Under the pieces are notes generated by a model. That model saw only the letters and a list, made by a program, of their open reading frames with translations. It made no database searches and was not told the origin of the DNA. Below are positions 11,940 through 20,965 of a stretch of DNA of 64,000 nucleotides, piece after piece (within the stretch, counting starts at the first letter, position 1; each line of letters begins with the position of its first letter). The translations under genes and the position numbers were made by a program. This DNA is from Thalassia testudinum (taxonomy: Eukaryota; Streptophyta; Magnoliopsida; Alismatales; Hydrocharitaceae), in contig JAZHRO010000073.1 in NCBI GenBank assembly GCA_037157565.1, positions 17,056,501 to 17,120,500 of the forward strand, written 5' to 3'.

Positions 11940-12430
11940 AGCAGAAGAAGAAGAAAGGAAGGCAGCTGAAGCCTTAGCCGCTCAGAAGAAAGAAAGAAGA
12001 AGGAGAAGCAAGAGAGAAGAAACAGAAGAAGAAGAAGAACCAAGCTAAGGAAGAAGAAGAAAGGAAGGAGAGGAGCTGAAGAAGAAAGAGAAGAAGCTTC
12101 ACTGTAGCAACCCATAGTTAAGTCATCTGAGCATCAAGTCAGACGACGGAAGGGCAACGGCTAGAGCAGAAAGAAAAAAAAAAGAAAAGGAGCCGGGATG
12201 AAGAAGAAGAAAAGAAGCAGGAAGACGCAGCCACAAGCAAGGAAAGAAAGAAAAAGAAGAACAGAAGAAGGAAGCAGCAAAGAAGAAGAAAAGAAGAAGA
12301 CTCTGCAGCTGAAAGAAAGGAAGAAAAGAGAAAGAAGAAGGCAGGAAGAAAAGAAGAAGAAGAAGAGGAATGGCCAAGAAGAAGAAAAGAGAGAAGAAAG
12401 AAGAGAAAAGAAGAAGAAGCCAACAAAACT
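11940..12430 (+). repeat. GA-rich low-complexity tract in LTR B
   Basis: About 490 bp dominated by GAAGAAGAAA on the plus strand. The equivalent CT-rich tract is at 61260-61720 in the inverse copy, so it belongs to the LTR family. Confidence 0.85.
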
Positions 12431-12635
12431 CTCTCTCTCTCTCTTCTTATTTTTGTAACATAATTGAGAACTTTTATACTTCTAGAATTCTAGTTGCTCC
12501 CTAAGTTCGACCTCAGGAATACAACTTCCAAGTAAAAAATCTTTTGTAATGATAACCGTAGCTGTTTTGTCTTATACTATAACGACTGTACTATAATAAA
12601 CATAAAGACGCAAAAAACAGCCAAAGCGGTTACCA

Positions 12636-13285
12636 TTGACTGAGGGTAAGACCACCACGGGGGACTCTCCCGGCCAGGAGAGCACCACGCGCTACTTCTA
12701 CTTTTCGGAAAAGACTACAATCAAGATCGTTCCCACGAGGAACATTCAAGATCAAGAGAAGAATCTAAGGGATAATTCGATAACGAGTAAACGGAAAATA
12801 TAAAGAAAGAAATTAAAAATATAACAGCTACTGTCCACCTTACTTTTTCTTAGCTTTTAGTTGCCACTCTACTCAGCGTTTCGCTGACGTGTCACCTTTG
12901 TTACCTTTTCAGGACCAGGTGTTGAGCAGCCAGAGTCGGGAGTTGCAAAGGGCGCTGGGCCTAGTAAAGACCAGTAGTGTTACTTGTGTAGTACCCACCG
13001 TACTTTTCTTTCTGCTGTAGTGAGTAGTTTCTGTTACCCCTGTACTCTTTTCATTGTAAGCTTCATGTTTATGTACATGTTTATTTCTTTACTGTTGTGG
13101 TGGTGTATACTGTAGTATTTCTTTTCTTTACTGCTGTATTTTGTTACTGCTAATTATATACATGGTGAATGTGGTTTATTTTACTGCTCTTTTGGTTACT
13201 TTCTCGTTGGATGACTTGGCCTTGAGATCAGTCGAGTATGTCCGATTCTCGTATCTCGTAGGGATTCGGGAACCGGGTCGTAACA
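12636..13285 (+). repeat. 5' LTR of element C, 5'-truncated
   Basis: These 650 bp match 23011-23660 of the 3' LTR with no indel and about eight substitutions by eye, roughly 99% identity. They end TCGTAACA, followed after three bases by the primer site. The first 2.05 kb of the LTR is missing. Bases 12603-12635 between the end of LTR B and this fragment match neither. Confidence 0.88.
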
Positions 13286-13288
13286 AGA

Positions 13289-13304
13289 TGGTATCAGAGC
13301 AAGG
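13289..13304 (+). other. Primer binding site of element C
   Basis: TGGTATCAGAGCAAGG begins three bases after the LTR end. It is the standard plant primer site complementary to the 3' end of initiator tRNA-Met. Confidence 0.93.
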
Positions 13305-13338
13305 TCGTCCCGAGAAGTGAACCAATTGTAACGAGCGC

Positions 13339-13455
13339 GTGCCCCAGACGTCTTTTAAGACGTCTGGGAGGTGGCCCAGACGTCTGTAAAGACGTCTGGG
13401 ATCACATCCAGACGTCTGACCAGACGTCCGGGATAGTTTACAGACGTCTGGCGAG
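13339..13455 (+). promoter_or_regulatory. GACGTC palindrome array, LTR start (solo LTR 1)
   Basis: Seven copies of CAGACGTCTG or a one-base variant in about 115 bp, upstream of the TATA-like box. The first two form an inverted repeat with 12 bp arms (CCCAGACGTCTT and its complement) around a 2-base loop. GACGTC is an ACGT-core sequence of the kind bound by plant bZIP proteins; binding here is inference. Confidence 0.75.
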
Positions 13456-13904
13456 CAGTTATGCTCGCACGGGATATTCGTCTGCGCGCCTGTGCGCGCA
13501 GACCTGCGATCCTGCCTCTTTCTCTGCGGCTGCAGGCGGCTGCGACCGCCTTCTCTCTCCTCTCCGCGCGGCGTTAAAAGGGGGGGGCACGCCTCCCCTC
13601 CCGTCTCCACCATCTTCCTCCATTCTTCTCCTGCCTGTGCGCGAGAGCGAACGGACGCGAGGGCGCAGCGGCAGCGGCAGCCGCAGTAGGCGCGGAGGAG
13701 CTGCGGCGTGCGAGGGCGGGGCTCTGCCGTGAGGGCGAGCTCGCCAGGAGCGGCTTGGCCGGCCGGTGGAGGGCGCAGGGGGCGTAGAGAGTCGCGGAGA
13801 GGGACCTGCTGCGGGCGGAGCAGCGTATGCGCGAGGTGCGACGCGGGCGGCGTCGCGAGCGGAGGCCGAGCAGGGCTCTGATTCTGGAAAAATTTCCAGA
13901 ATCA

Positions 13905-14245
13905 GACGTCTGGATTGATATCCAGACGGCAAGGTCGACGTCTGTGAGATCACACAGACGTCTGAAAGGTGAGTTTCCGCTTTCTTCTTCCTTTTTGTCG
14001 ACTGACCGTACTGAGGGAGGGGGTTGGCTGTGCGCAGGTTCTCTGATTCGTCACCTTTGCGAATCAGACGTCTGGAAGTTGTACCAGACGGCGGGAGTGA
14101 CCTCCAGACGTCCAAAGTGACCATCGGACGTCTGGGATCTAGGAAAGACGTCCCCACAGACTTCTGGACGTCCGGGGAACCAAGCCGAACAGGTAATTCT
14201 CTGATCCACCGTTTAAGACGTCTGGAAGGAGTTCCAGACGTCTGA
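13905..14245 (+). promoter_or_regulatory. GACGTC palindrome array, mid-LTR (solo LTR 1)
   Basis: About ten more copies of the (C/T)(C)AGACGTCTG(G) motif or close variants in 340 bp, downstream of the TATA-like box and therefore probably in transcribed R/leader sequence. The same cluster is in all other full copies of this LTR. Confidence 0.75.
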
Positions 14246-14529
14246 TTTTGCACAGTATTGTCTTTCTCGACCCGTTTAGGGCCCGTTTGGGCTCCGTTTT
14301 CCGCGATTCGAGTTACGTTCGTTTCAGAATTTATTCCTCTACCCGCCTACAGTAGCTATACACTGTTTTGAGACTCTCCTTGTGTTTGATCCTTGTGATA
14401 GGACCTCGTTCGGTTGCAGTCTTGAGAGTCGCGGAGGCGCGCGGGATTCCCGATCACGCCCCCATTACTCCCGTTGTACCTGGTAGAGTGGCTTTAAGTA
14501 TTAATAAAATCTGTTAAAGTATGGAACCA

Positions 14530-14690
14530 TAACTAGAACCTAGGGCATTGCATGAATCCTAGGAATGAGAAATATATGGAATGATAGCTCCTAGGTGTTG
14601 CATGAATCCTAGGGCCGGAAAACTAGATTGTATGATAGATCCTAGGATATGGCATGAATCCTAGGATGGAAAAACTAGTGGAATGTATAT
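14530..14690 (+). repeat. CCTAGG-containing tandem repeats in Tekay LTR
   Basis: About three units of 55-60 bp of the pattern GATCCTAGG, then TGGCATGAATCCTAGGA, then GGAAAACTAG. Similar units occur at 22180-22320, 31535-31670 (minus), 35215-35240 (one degenerate unit, minus) and 58010-58140, always in the middle of the LTR. Confidence 0.8.
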
Positions 14691-16175
14691 TACTACAGTC
14701 TTGGAAAAATGGAAAGGAATATATATAAAGCTGCCTGTAAATTTAATTAACAGCTGCCTGTTATGCATAAAGAATCATGTTTGAGATCATGGAATGTGAG
14801 AACGTGAATCTGGAAAGTGAAACATATGATGTTCTGAGATAAAGAGCTGGAACCCTACGGGGAATTAGGAGTGGAACTCCTGGAAAGAAAAGGAATGGAA
14901 CTGAGATGTAGTTTGTACTGTCTCTTGGGTACGCAGTACCAAGGGAAGTACCTGTACCTGTTTTAGTGCAGAGTGGGGCCAGCCGCCCCAGGGACCCGGG
15001 GTTAGGCTTGGCCGCTCTGTACCGACTTGTTGGCCCTCGTGTACGTAGTACCGAGGAGAGCTAGTAGTGTTAGGAGAGTACTAGCTACCCCACGGGCCCC
15101 GGGGTTCTGCTAGCCTCCTTCACCGACTTGTTAGGCCCACTAGGGCAAACCAGGGTAGTCAGACGAGGGTGCGCGGACTGTGGAGGGACAAGGCCCCGGT
15201 TTGGTTACTGTGGAGGGGTTGGACCCCTGTTACTGAGAGGGCTCTGCCCTGGTTCCGTGCTGTGCTTTGGGCGCACCCGTTAACGGAAACGACTGACCGC
15301 GTGCCAGTACGGGCTAGCTACCTGTGCGTTTATCGCGCGTGCCGTAGTCACCGTTACGTCTGTCAGTGACCTTGGGGTGGTTGACTGAGGGTAGGATCAC
15401 CACGGGGGACTCTCCCGGCCAGGAGAGCACCACGTGCTACTTCTACTTTTGGAAAAGACTGCAATCAAGATCGTCCCACGAGGACATCCGAGATCAAGTA
15501 AAGGATCTGAGAAGTAAATGAAATAGTGAGAAAAATTGAAAGATGTAAATAAAGGAAGTAATAGAACATAACAGCTACTGTACACTCTACTGTTGCCTTT
15601 AGTTAGTTTGCCACTCTACTCAGCGTTTTGCTGACGTGTTACACTCGTTACCTTTTTCAGGACCAGGTGTTGAGCAGCCAGGGTCGGCGGCTGCAGAGGA
15701 CGCTGGGCCGAGTAGGGTCCAGTAGAGTTACCACAGCTTTGTACCCCCTTTTTGTTTCTGTTCTAGTGAGTAGTTTCTGTTTCCGCTGTACTTTCTTTAC
15801 CTGCAGTTTTTGTTATATGATAAATGTTGTTTTACTGTTGTGGTGGTGCCTACTGTAGTAGTTTCTTTCCTTACTGCTGTACTTTCTTACTGTTAGTTAT
15901 ATTCATGCTGAATGTGGTTTATTTTACTGTCTTTTGGTTACTTCCTCGTTGGACGACTGGGTCTTGGGGTTAGTCGAGTCGGTCCGGTTCTCGTGTCTCG
16001 TAGGGACTCGGGAATCGGGTCGTTACACCAATTGACTAAAAAATAACCAATTCACATGTCTGTAACTAGAGTAGCCACCACAATGTTTCTTTTGACATAA
16101 GCTCTTAGACTTCTTCATTAGATATCGTTCCATATTGACGTGTTTCCGTTCTGTTTTCGCGTCTCCTTGCTGGAG

Positions 16176-17450
16176 ATGCCTCGACGCGGGACTAGCGAGG
16201 CGGGCCGCGGGCGCGGCCGAGGATGAGGTCGGAAGGGCGGGCATGTTGAGGTGACGTTTCAGTGGACCAGCCACTGCTTTCGGGCATTCAGGCCCAGGAC
16301 CTCGCCCAATCGATACGGGACAGTGCGAGAGGAGCTCCACCCGCCGCCACGAGCACCTCTCCCTGGGGCTGCAGAGGGGTAGTCCTCTGTGGAACCTCGC
16401 GACGGACGTGGTGCTGGACGCGGGGGAGGGGATGGGCTGCCACCGCCCCCACCTTCCTCCGACACTTCTGTGCACGAGGCTTCCTTACCTGGAGGTGCAC
16501 CAGCATCTCCACTGTAGCACCACTTCGAGCTTTTCGGACAGTTCCGGAAGCTGAAACCCCCCTCCTTCAAGGGAGATGAGGACCCGACCGAGGCGGAGGA
16601 CTGGCTCGAGCAGATCGAAAAGGTTTTTGACACCCTTCGCCCCCCGGTGGAGTGCCGTGTGGCCTTTGCCACGTACCAACTGGAGAGTGCGGCACACAGG
16701 TGGTGGAGGGCGGTCAGGGGACAAGAGGGACGAGCTGACCTGGGACCTGTTCGTCACCCTCTTCTGCAAGCAGTACTTCCCCCAAACGTGGCAGGACCAG
16801 AGGAGGCAGGAGTTCCACACTCTCCGCCAGGGGACGGTGACCGTGAGCGCGTACCGCACGTGTTTTCTGGAGCTGTCCCGCTTTGCAGTGACAGTAGTAA
16901 CCACTGAGGAGGAGTGCCTTTGGAGGTTCACCGAGGGGCTCCGGCCGGCGATTCGAGGGTGTGTCAAACCCCTGAAGCTGCCTACGTTCTCGAGGGTGGT
17001 GGAGGCAGCTATGACATACGAGGAGACCAACCCGTCTGCACAAGATACAGACAGCGAGCGGAAGAGGCCCTATCAGCCAGACTTTTCACAGGGCCGACGA
17101 GAGAGGAGACACATGGCACCTGTAGGAGAGCCGTCACGTTTTGCAGGGTCATCAGTGGCCTTTGGGGGCCCTTGACGTAGCATCGGACCCTCGCCTAGCC
17201 GACAGCAGGGAGCCACTGAGGGCGGGAGTCGGGTTCCCCTTTGTTACCAGTGTGGCCAGCCGGGCCACATCAGGAGGGACTGCGCGTCTAGGGCAGGAGG
17301 TCAGCAGATGCTTCTCGCACCAAGCACTAGAGGGCGAGCAGGAGGCCGAGGTTTCCAGGCACGAGGAGGGTACCGGCCAGCAGCTACCCGTCCGACGCAG
17401 AGTGTGGCTGCTTCGTCCGCACCTAGGGCTGAGGGGCGTATCAACGCCCT
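16176..17450 (+). pseudogene. gag: gag of Tekay element C, broken
   Basis: The capsid-nucleocapsid gene of element C. A plausible start is ATG 16176 (MPRRGTSEAG), but that frame stops after 16 codons. The recognisable gag continues in another frame from about 16576: WLEQIEKVFDTL-like capsid sequence, then CKQYFPQTWQDQRRQEFHTL and the VSAYRTCFLELSRFA block typical of plant Ty3 gag. A TGA at 17173-17175 interrupts it. The zinc knuckle CYQCGQPGHIRRDC (CX2CX4HX4C) follows in the same frame at 17242-17283. So it carries at least one frameshift and one stop. Nucleic-acid binding by the knuckle would package the element RNA in the intact family. Confidence 0.82.
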
Positions 17451-20400
17451 GACACACATGGATGCCAGAGCTTCGGGATCAGTGGTGGCAGGTATGGTTT
17501 CAGTTTCCGGCAGACTCGTTTACACGCTTTTCGATTCCGACGCTACGCACTCGTTTGTTGCCTCCAGTTTCGCGGTTAGTCTGGGGTAGGATTGTGTGCT
17601 GTTAGAGGATCCGTTCGTGATCAGAGGTCCGAGTGGTCAGCTGTTTGTAGCTGAGGAGGTATACACGGGTTGCGAGGTCAGTGTTGGGGGACACAGCCTT
17701 CCCGCTGACCTGATTATGATACAGATGGAGGACTTTGGCGTAATTCTGGGGAAGGACTGGCTGTCCGCTTACCATGCCTTGGTGGACTATTTTGAGAGAA
17801 AGATCGTCTTCTCCATACTGGAGTTGCCTTCTTTCGAGTTCCACGGGCAGCCAGTGGACGGAGGTTTCACGTGCATTTCTGCACTTCGGGTGGCGAGACG
17901 TTTAAGCCAGGGGTGTGAGGGCTTCCTAGCTTGTGTGGTGGCAGAGCCCAGCCCTGTGGCAGACTTCCAGAGTATCCCGGTGGTCAGAGAGTACCCCTAC
18001 GTGTTCCCAGACGAGTTGCCAGGACTACCGCCTGAGCGTGAGATCGAGTTTGAGATCTCACTAGTACCAGGGACCAGCCCCATCTCCACAGCACCATACA
18101 GGATGGCACCACTTGAGCTGCGAGAGCTCAAGTCTCAGTTGCAGGATCTTTTGGAGAAGGGCTTTGTGAGGCCCAGCGCGTCTCCCTGGGGATCCCCGGT
18201 ACTGTTTGTAAAGAAGAAGGATGGTACCCTACATCTTTGTGTGGAGTACCGACATCAAGAACAGACATCCGCTGCCGAGGATCGATGACTTGTTTGACCA
18301 GCTGCGAGGTGCCACGGTATTCTCCAAGATCGACTTGAGGTCTGGATACCACCAGTTGAGGATCAAGGAGGCAGACGTCTCCAAGACAGCTTTCCGCACC
18401 GGTACGAACACTACGAGTTTCTGATCATGCCGTTTGGGCTGACCAATGCCCCCGCTGATTTCATAGACTTGATGAACCGGGTGTTTAGACCGTACTTGGA
18501 CCAGTTTGTGGTGGTATTCATTGATGATGTGCTCATCTATTCTCGAGATCAGACGCAGCACGGACAGCCCTTGCGGATGGTTCTGGACACACTAAGACGA
18601 TGTAGGCTGTACGCCAAATACAGCAAGTGCGAGTTCTAGTTGAGGGAGGTGACATTCTTAGGTCATGTGATCTCTGGGGATGGCTTGGCTGTGGACCCAG
18701 CCAAGGTCGAGGCAGTGCTCAGGTGGGAGAGACCGCGTACGGTTACTGAGATTCACAGTTTCTTGGGACTGGCAGGCTACTACATGCGGTTTATCAAGGG
18801 CTTTTCACAGATTGCACGTCCTATGACACAGTTGACCTAGAAGGACGTGCCCTTCACTTGGACAGACGCCTGTGAGGCGTGTTTTCAGGAGCTGAAGGAG
18901 AAGCTGACTTCGGTTCCCGTGCTCACCATCCCAGACAGTAGTGGCAGGTTCGTTGTGTACACGGACGCCTCTTTTTAAAGGTTACGGGGTGTGCTCATGC
19001 AGAGGGGTCACATTGTTGCTTACGCTTCTCGGAAACTGAAGCCCCATGAGCATAGATACCCTACTCATGACCTGGAGTTGGCAGCTGTCGTCTTTGCGCT
19101 GAAGACTTGGAGGCACTACTTGTACGGTGAGACCTTCGGGATTTTCATAGATCACAAGAGCCTCAGATACTTGTTTGATCAGAAGGAGCTCAACATGAGA
19201 CAGAGACGTTGGTTGGAGCTCCTGAAGGACTATGACTGCAGCATTTCCGACCACCTGGGAAAGGCCAACGTGGTGGCTGACGCCTTGAGCCGGAAGGCGC
19301 TCGCACACTTGGCCAGTTTACAGGTGTAGAGTTGGAGCCTTTTGGAGGAGATGGGCAGTTGGCGACCCCTAGAGTTACGGGGGCACTGTGGGGCAGTGAC
19401 TGTGACACGACAGACGAGACCAGAGCTGATAGATCGCATCATCACAGGACAGATGGCCGACCCGTACGTGCAGTCCTTGCATGACAGAGTACTGTCAGGA
19501 GACCCTGGAGACTTCTCTTTTACAGACCAAGTGCCGCGCATGAGGGGGCGTTTGTGCGTTCCCAGAGACAAGGAGCTGTTGAGAGAGCTCCTGACTGAAG
19601 CACATGGTTCCAGATTCACCATACATCCCGGAAACACGAAGATGTACCATGACTTGAGACGCGACTTTTGGTGGATAGGGATGAAGCGGGATGTGGGTGA
19701 ATTCGTGCAGCAGTGTTTAGTGTGCCAGCAGGTGAAAGCCGAGCATCAGAGGCCTACAGGACCGCTGCAGCCACTTCCAGTGCCGGAGTGGAAGTGGGAG
19801 AGCATCGCCATGGACTTGGTGGTGGGCTTACCTGTTACCCAGCGAGGACACGACGCAGTCTGGGTAATCGTTGATAGATTGACGAAGATGGCGCATTTCT
19901 TGCCAATCTGAGTCACCTTAGGACCAGCACAATTGGCAGAGAGGTATATCGGCGACGTGGTACGTCTACACGGAGTTCCGCAGGAGATCGTATCCGACTG
20001 GGATACCCGCTTTACATCCCAGTTTTGGGCTGAGTTTCAGCAGGCCCTGGGGAAGCAGTTGAGGTTCAGTACAGCTTACCACCCCCAGACGGACGGACAG
20101 TCTGAGCGCACGATACAGACACTTGAGAACCTTTTGCGTGCCTGTGTATTGGACTGGAGGGGCTCTTGGGAGGAGCACTTGCCCCTAGCGGAGTTTGCAT
20201 ACAATGACAGTTATCACTCGAGCATCGGCATGGCACCCTACAAGGCTCTGTACGGACGGAGGTGTACGGCACCCTTGAGTTGGATTGAGGTGAGGACCAA
20301 GTGGGAGGTTGGCCCCAGGCTGATCCGGCAGAGTCAGGAGGTATTCGAGCAGATTCATAAGCGACTCCGTACTGTCAGGAGCTGGCAAAAGAGCTATGCA

Positions 20401-20869
20401 GATCGGAAACGCAGAGAGGTGCAGTTTAAGGTTGGGGACCATGTCTTCCTTCGCGTTTCGCCCATGAAGGGCCTGCAGCGGTTTGGGGTGAGAGGGAAGC
20501 TCGCGCCGAGGTTCATGGGGCCCTTTGAGGTCCTGGAGCGAGTTGGACCCGTTGCTTACAGGCTTGCCCTTCCTCTCCAGCTTTCTGGTGTGCACGACGT
20601 GTTCCACGTGTCCAACCTCAGGAAGTACGTCGCCGATCCCAGTCACGTCCTGAGTCACGAGAGCGTCGAGGTGGGCGACGACCTGACCTACCCCGAGCGG
20701 CCAGTGCAGATTCTCGACAGTGCCGTCCGCAGTCTGAGACGAAAGCAAGTACCCCTGGTAAAGGTTTTATGGAGGAGCCAGCGATACGAGGAGGCTACCT
20801 AGGAGCCTGAGACGGCGATGCGGGAGCAGTACCCGGAGCTTTTCATGGGTACGTCTTTTCGAACCGGCT
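17451..20869 (+). pseudogene. pol: pol of Tekay element C (protease, RT, RNase H, integrase, chromodomain), broken
   Basis: Protease is recognisable at VYTLFDSDATHSF (about 17521-17559); the catalytic DSG motif reads DSD. RT begins near 17960. A deletion near 18250 removes residues before [15 protein letters not shown] single-base loss near 18400 shifts the frame before [13 protein letters not shown]. The catalytic block is [12 protein letters not shown] (about 18508-18543). Stops occur at 17587, 18637, 18838, about 18976 and 19327. The integrase has HPGNTKMYHDLRRDFWW...CLVCQQVK, then MDLVVGLP, VSDWDTRF and QSERTIQ as the catalytic triad region, with a TGA at 19909. The C-terminus has the GVHDVFHVSNLRKY signature and a chromodomain (about 20680-20869) with a TAG at 20800 where relatives have Trp. 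In the intact family the chromodomain targets integration to heterochromatin. Confidence 0.9.
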
Positions 20870-20965
20870 TCGGTCCTCTTTGAGTTTGTTATGCATATAT
20901 CGTTCTTTCCTGCACCCTAGTTAGTGCAAGTTTTGGGGATGAAACTTCCTTTGAGTTTGTTATAT

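Larger units (their letters stand above)
5925..12602 (+). mobile_element. Athila-type Ty3 LTR retrotransposon B, 3' part
   Basis: A second Athila-lineage copy, truncated inside RT at its left end and followed by a 3' noncoding region, polypurine tract and LTR. It belongs to a different subfamily from A: the LTRs are dissimilar outside the U5 signature, and pol differs at many positions. A near-relative of its LTR lies in opposite orientation at 61088-63866. Confidence 0.85.
9736..12602 (+). repeat. LTR of Athila element B
   Basis: Starts TGATGAGAACCTCATCA, a 17 nt inverted repeat, right after the polypurine tract. Ends near TAATAAACA at 12602. The U5 signature CTCCCTAAGTTCGACCTCAGG lies at 12496-12516. 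A TATA box TTTATAA is at 10664-10670. The inverse relative at 61088-63866 matches in blocks from end to end: the GAGGTG-GACTTTAGTCCCACCTC segment, the GA-rich tract and the U5 signature. The 11940-12430 stretch is almost pure purine (GAAGAAGAAA). The Lys/Glu-rich and Ser/Leu/Phe-rich ORFs there are artefacts of composition. Confidence 0.82.
13327..16027 (+). repeat. Solo LTR 1 of the Tekay family (TSD CCAAT)
   Basis: A complete LTR of 2,701 bp, TGTAACGAGC...CGTTACA, flanked by CCAAT at 13322-13326 and CCAAT at 16028-16032. There is no internal region, so this is a solo LTR left by LTR-LTR recombination. It lies inside element C directly behind the primer site, so it is younger than element C. 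It is near-identical to solo LTR 4 at 56804-59478. It contains two GACGTC motif arrays, TTAAAAGG as a possible TATA box at 13574-13581, CCTAGG-type tandem repeats (14530-14690) and the U5 end shared with element C. ORFs predicted in it fall in these repeats and are not genes. Confidence 0.95.

Noticed and set aside
12139..12458. Long Lys/Glu-rich and Phe/Ser/Leu-rich frames
   Set aside because: Low-complexity GAA/TTC composition of the LTR tract makes open frames on both strands.
13339..13455. CRISPR-like spaced short repeats
   Set aside because: The repeats are palindromic 10-12 bp words with uneven spacing, in a plant LTR, with no cas genes.
13459..14253. 264-codon minus-strand frame, and the similar 240-codon frame at 56797-57519
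   Set aside because: They run through the GC-rich start of the Tekay LTR and its GACGTC arrays. The residues are Arg/Ser/Thr-rich translations of the repeat, and no domain is visible.
15169..15369. 66-codon frame kept in two LTR copies (also 58619-58819)
   Set aside because: The two LTRs are near-identical overall, so the frame is preserved by descent. Older copies have it broken.
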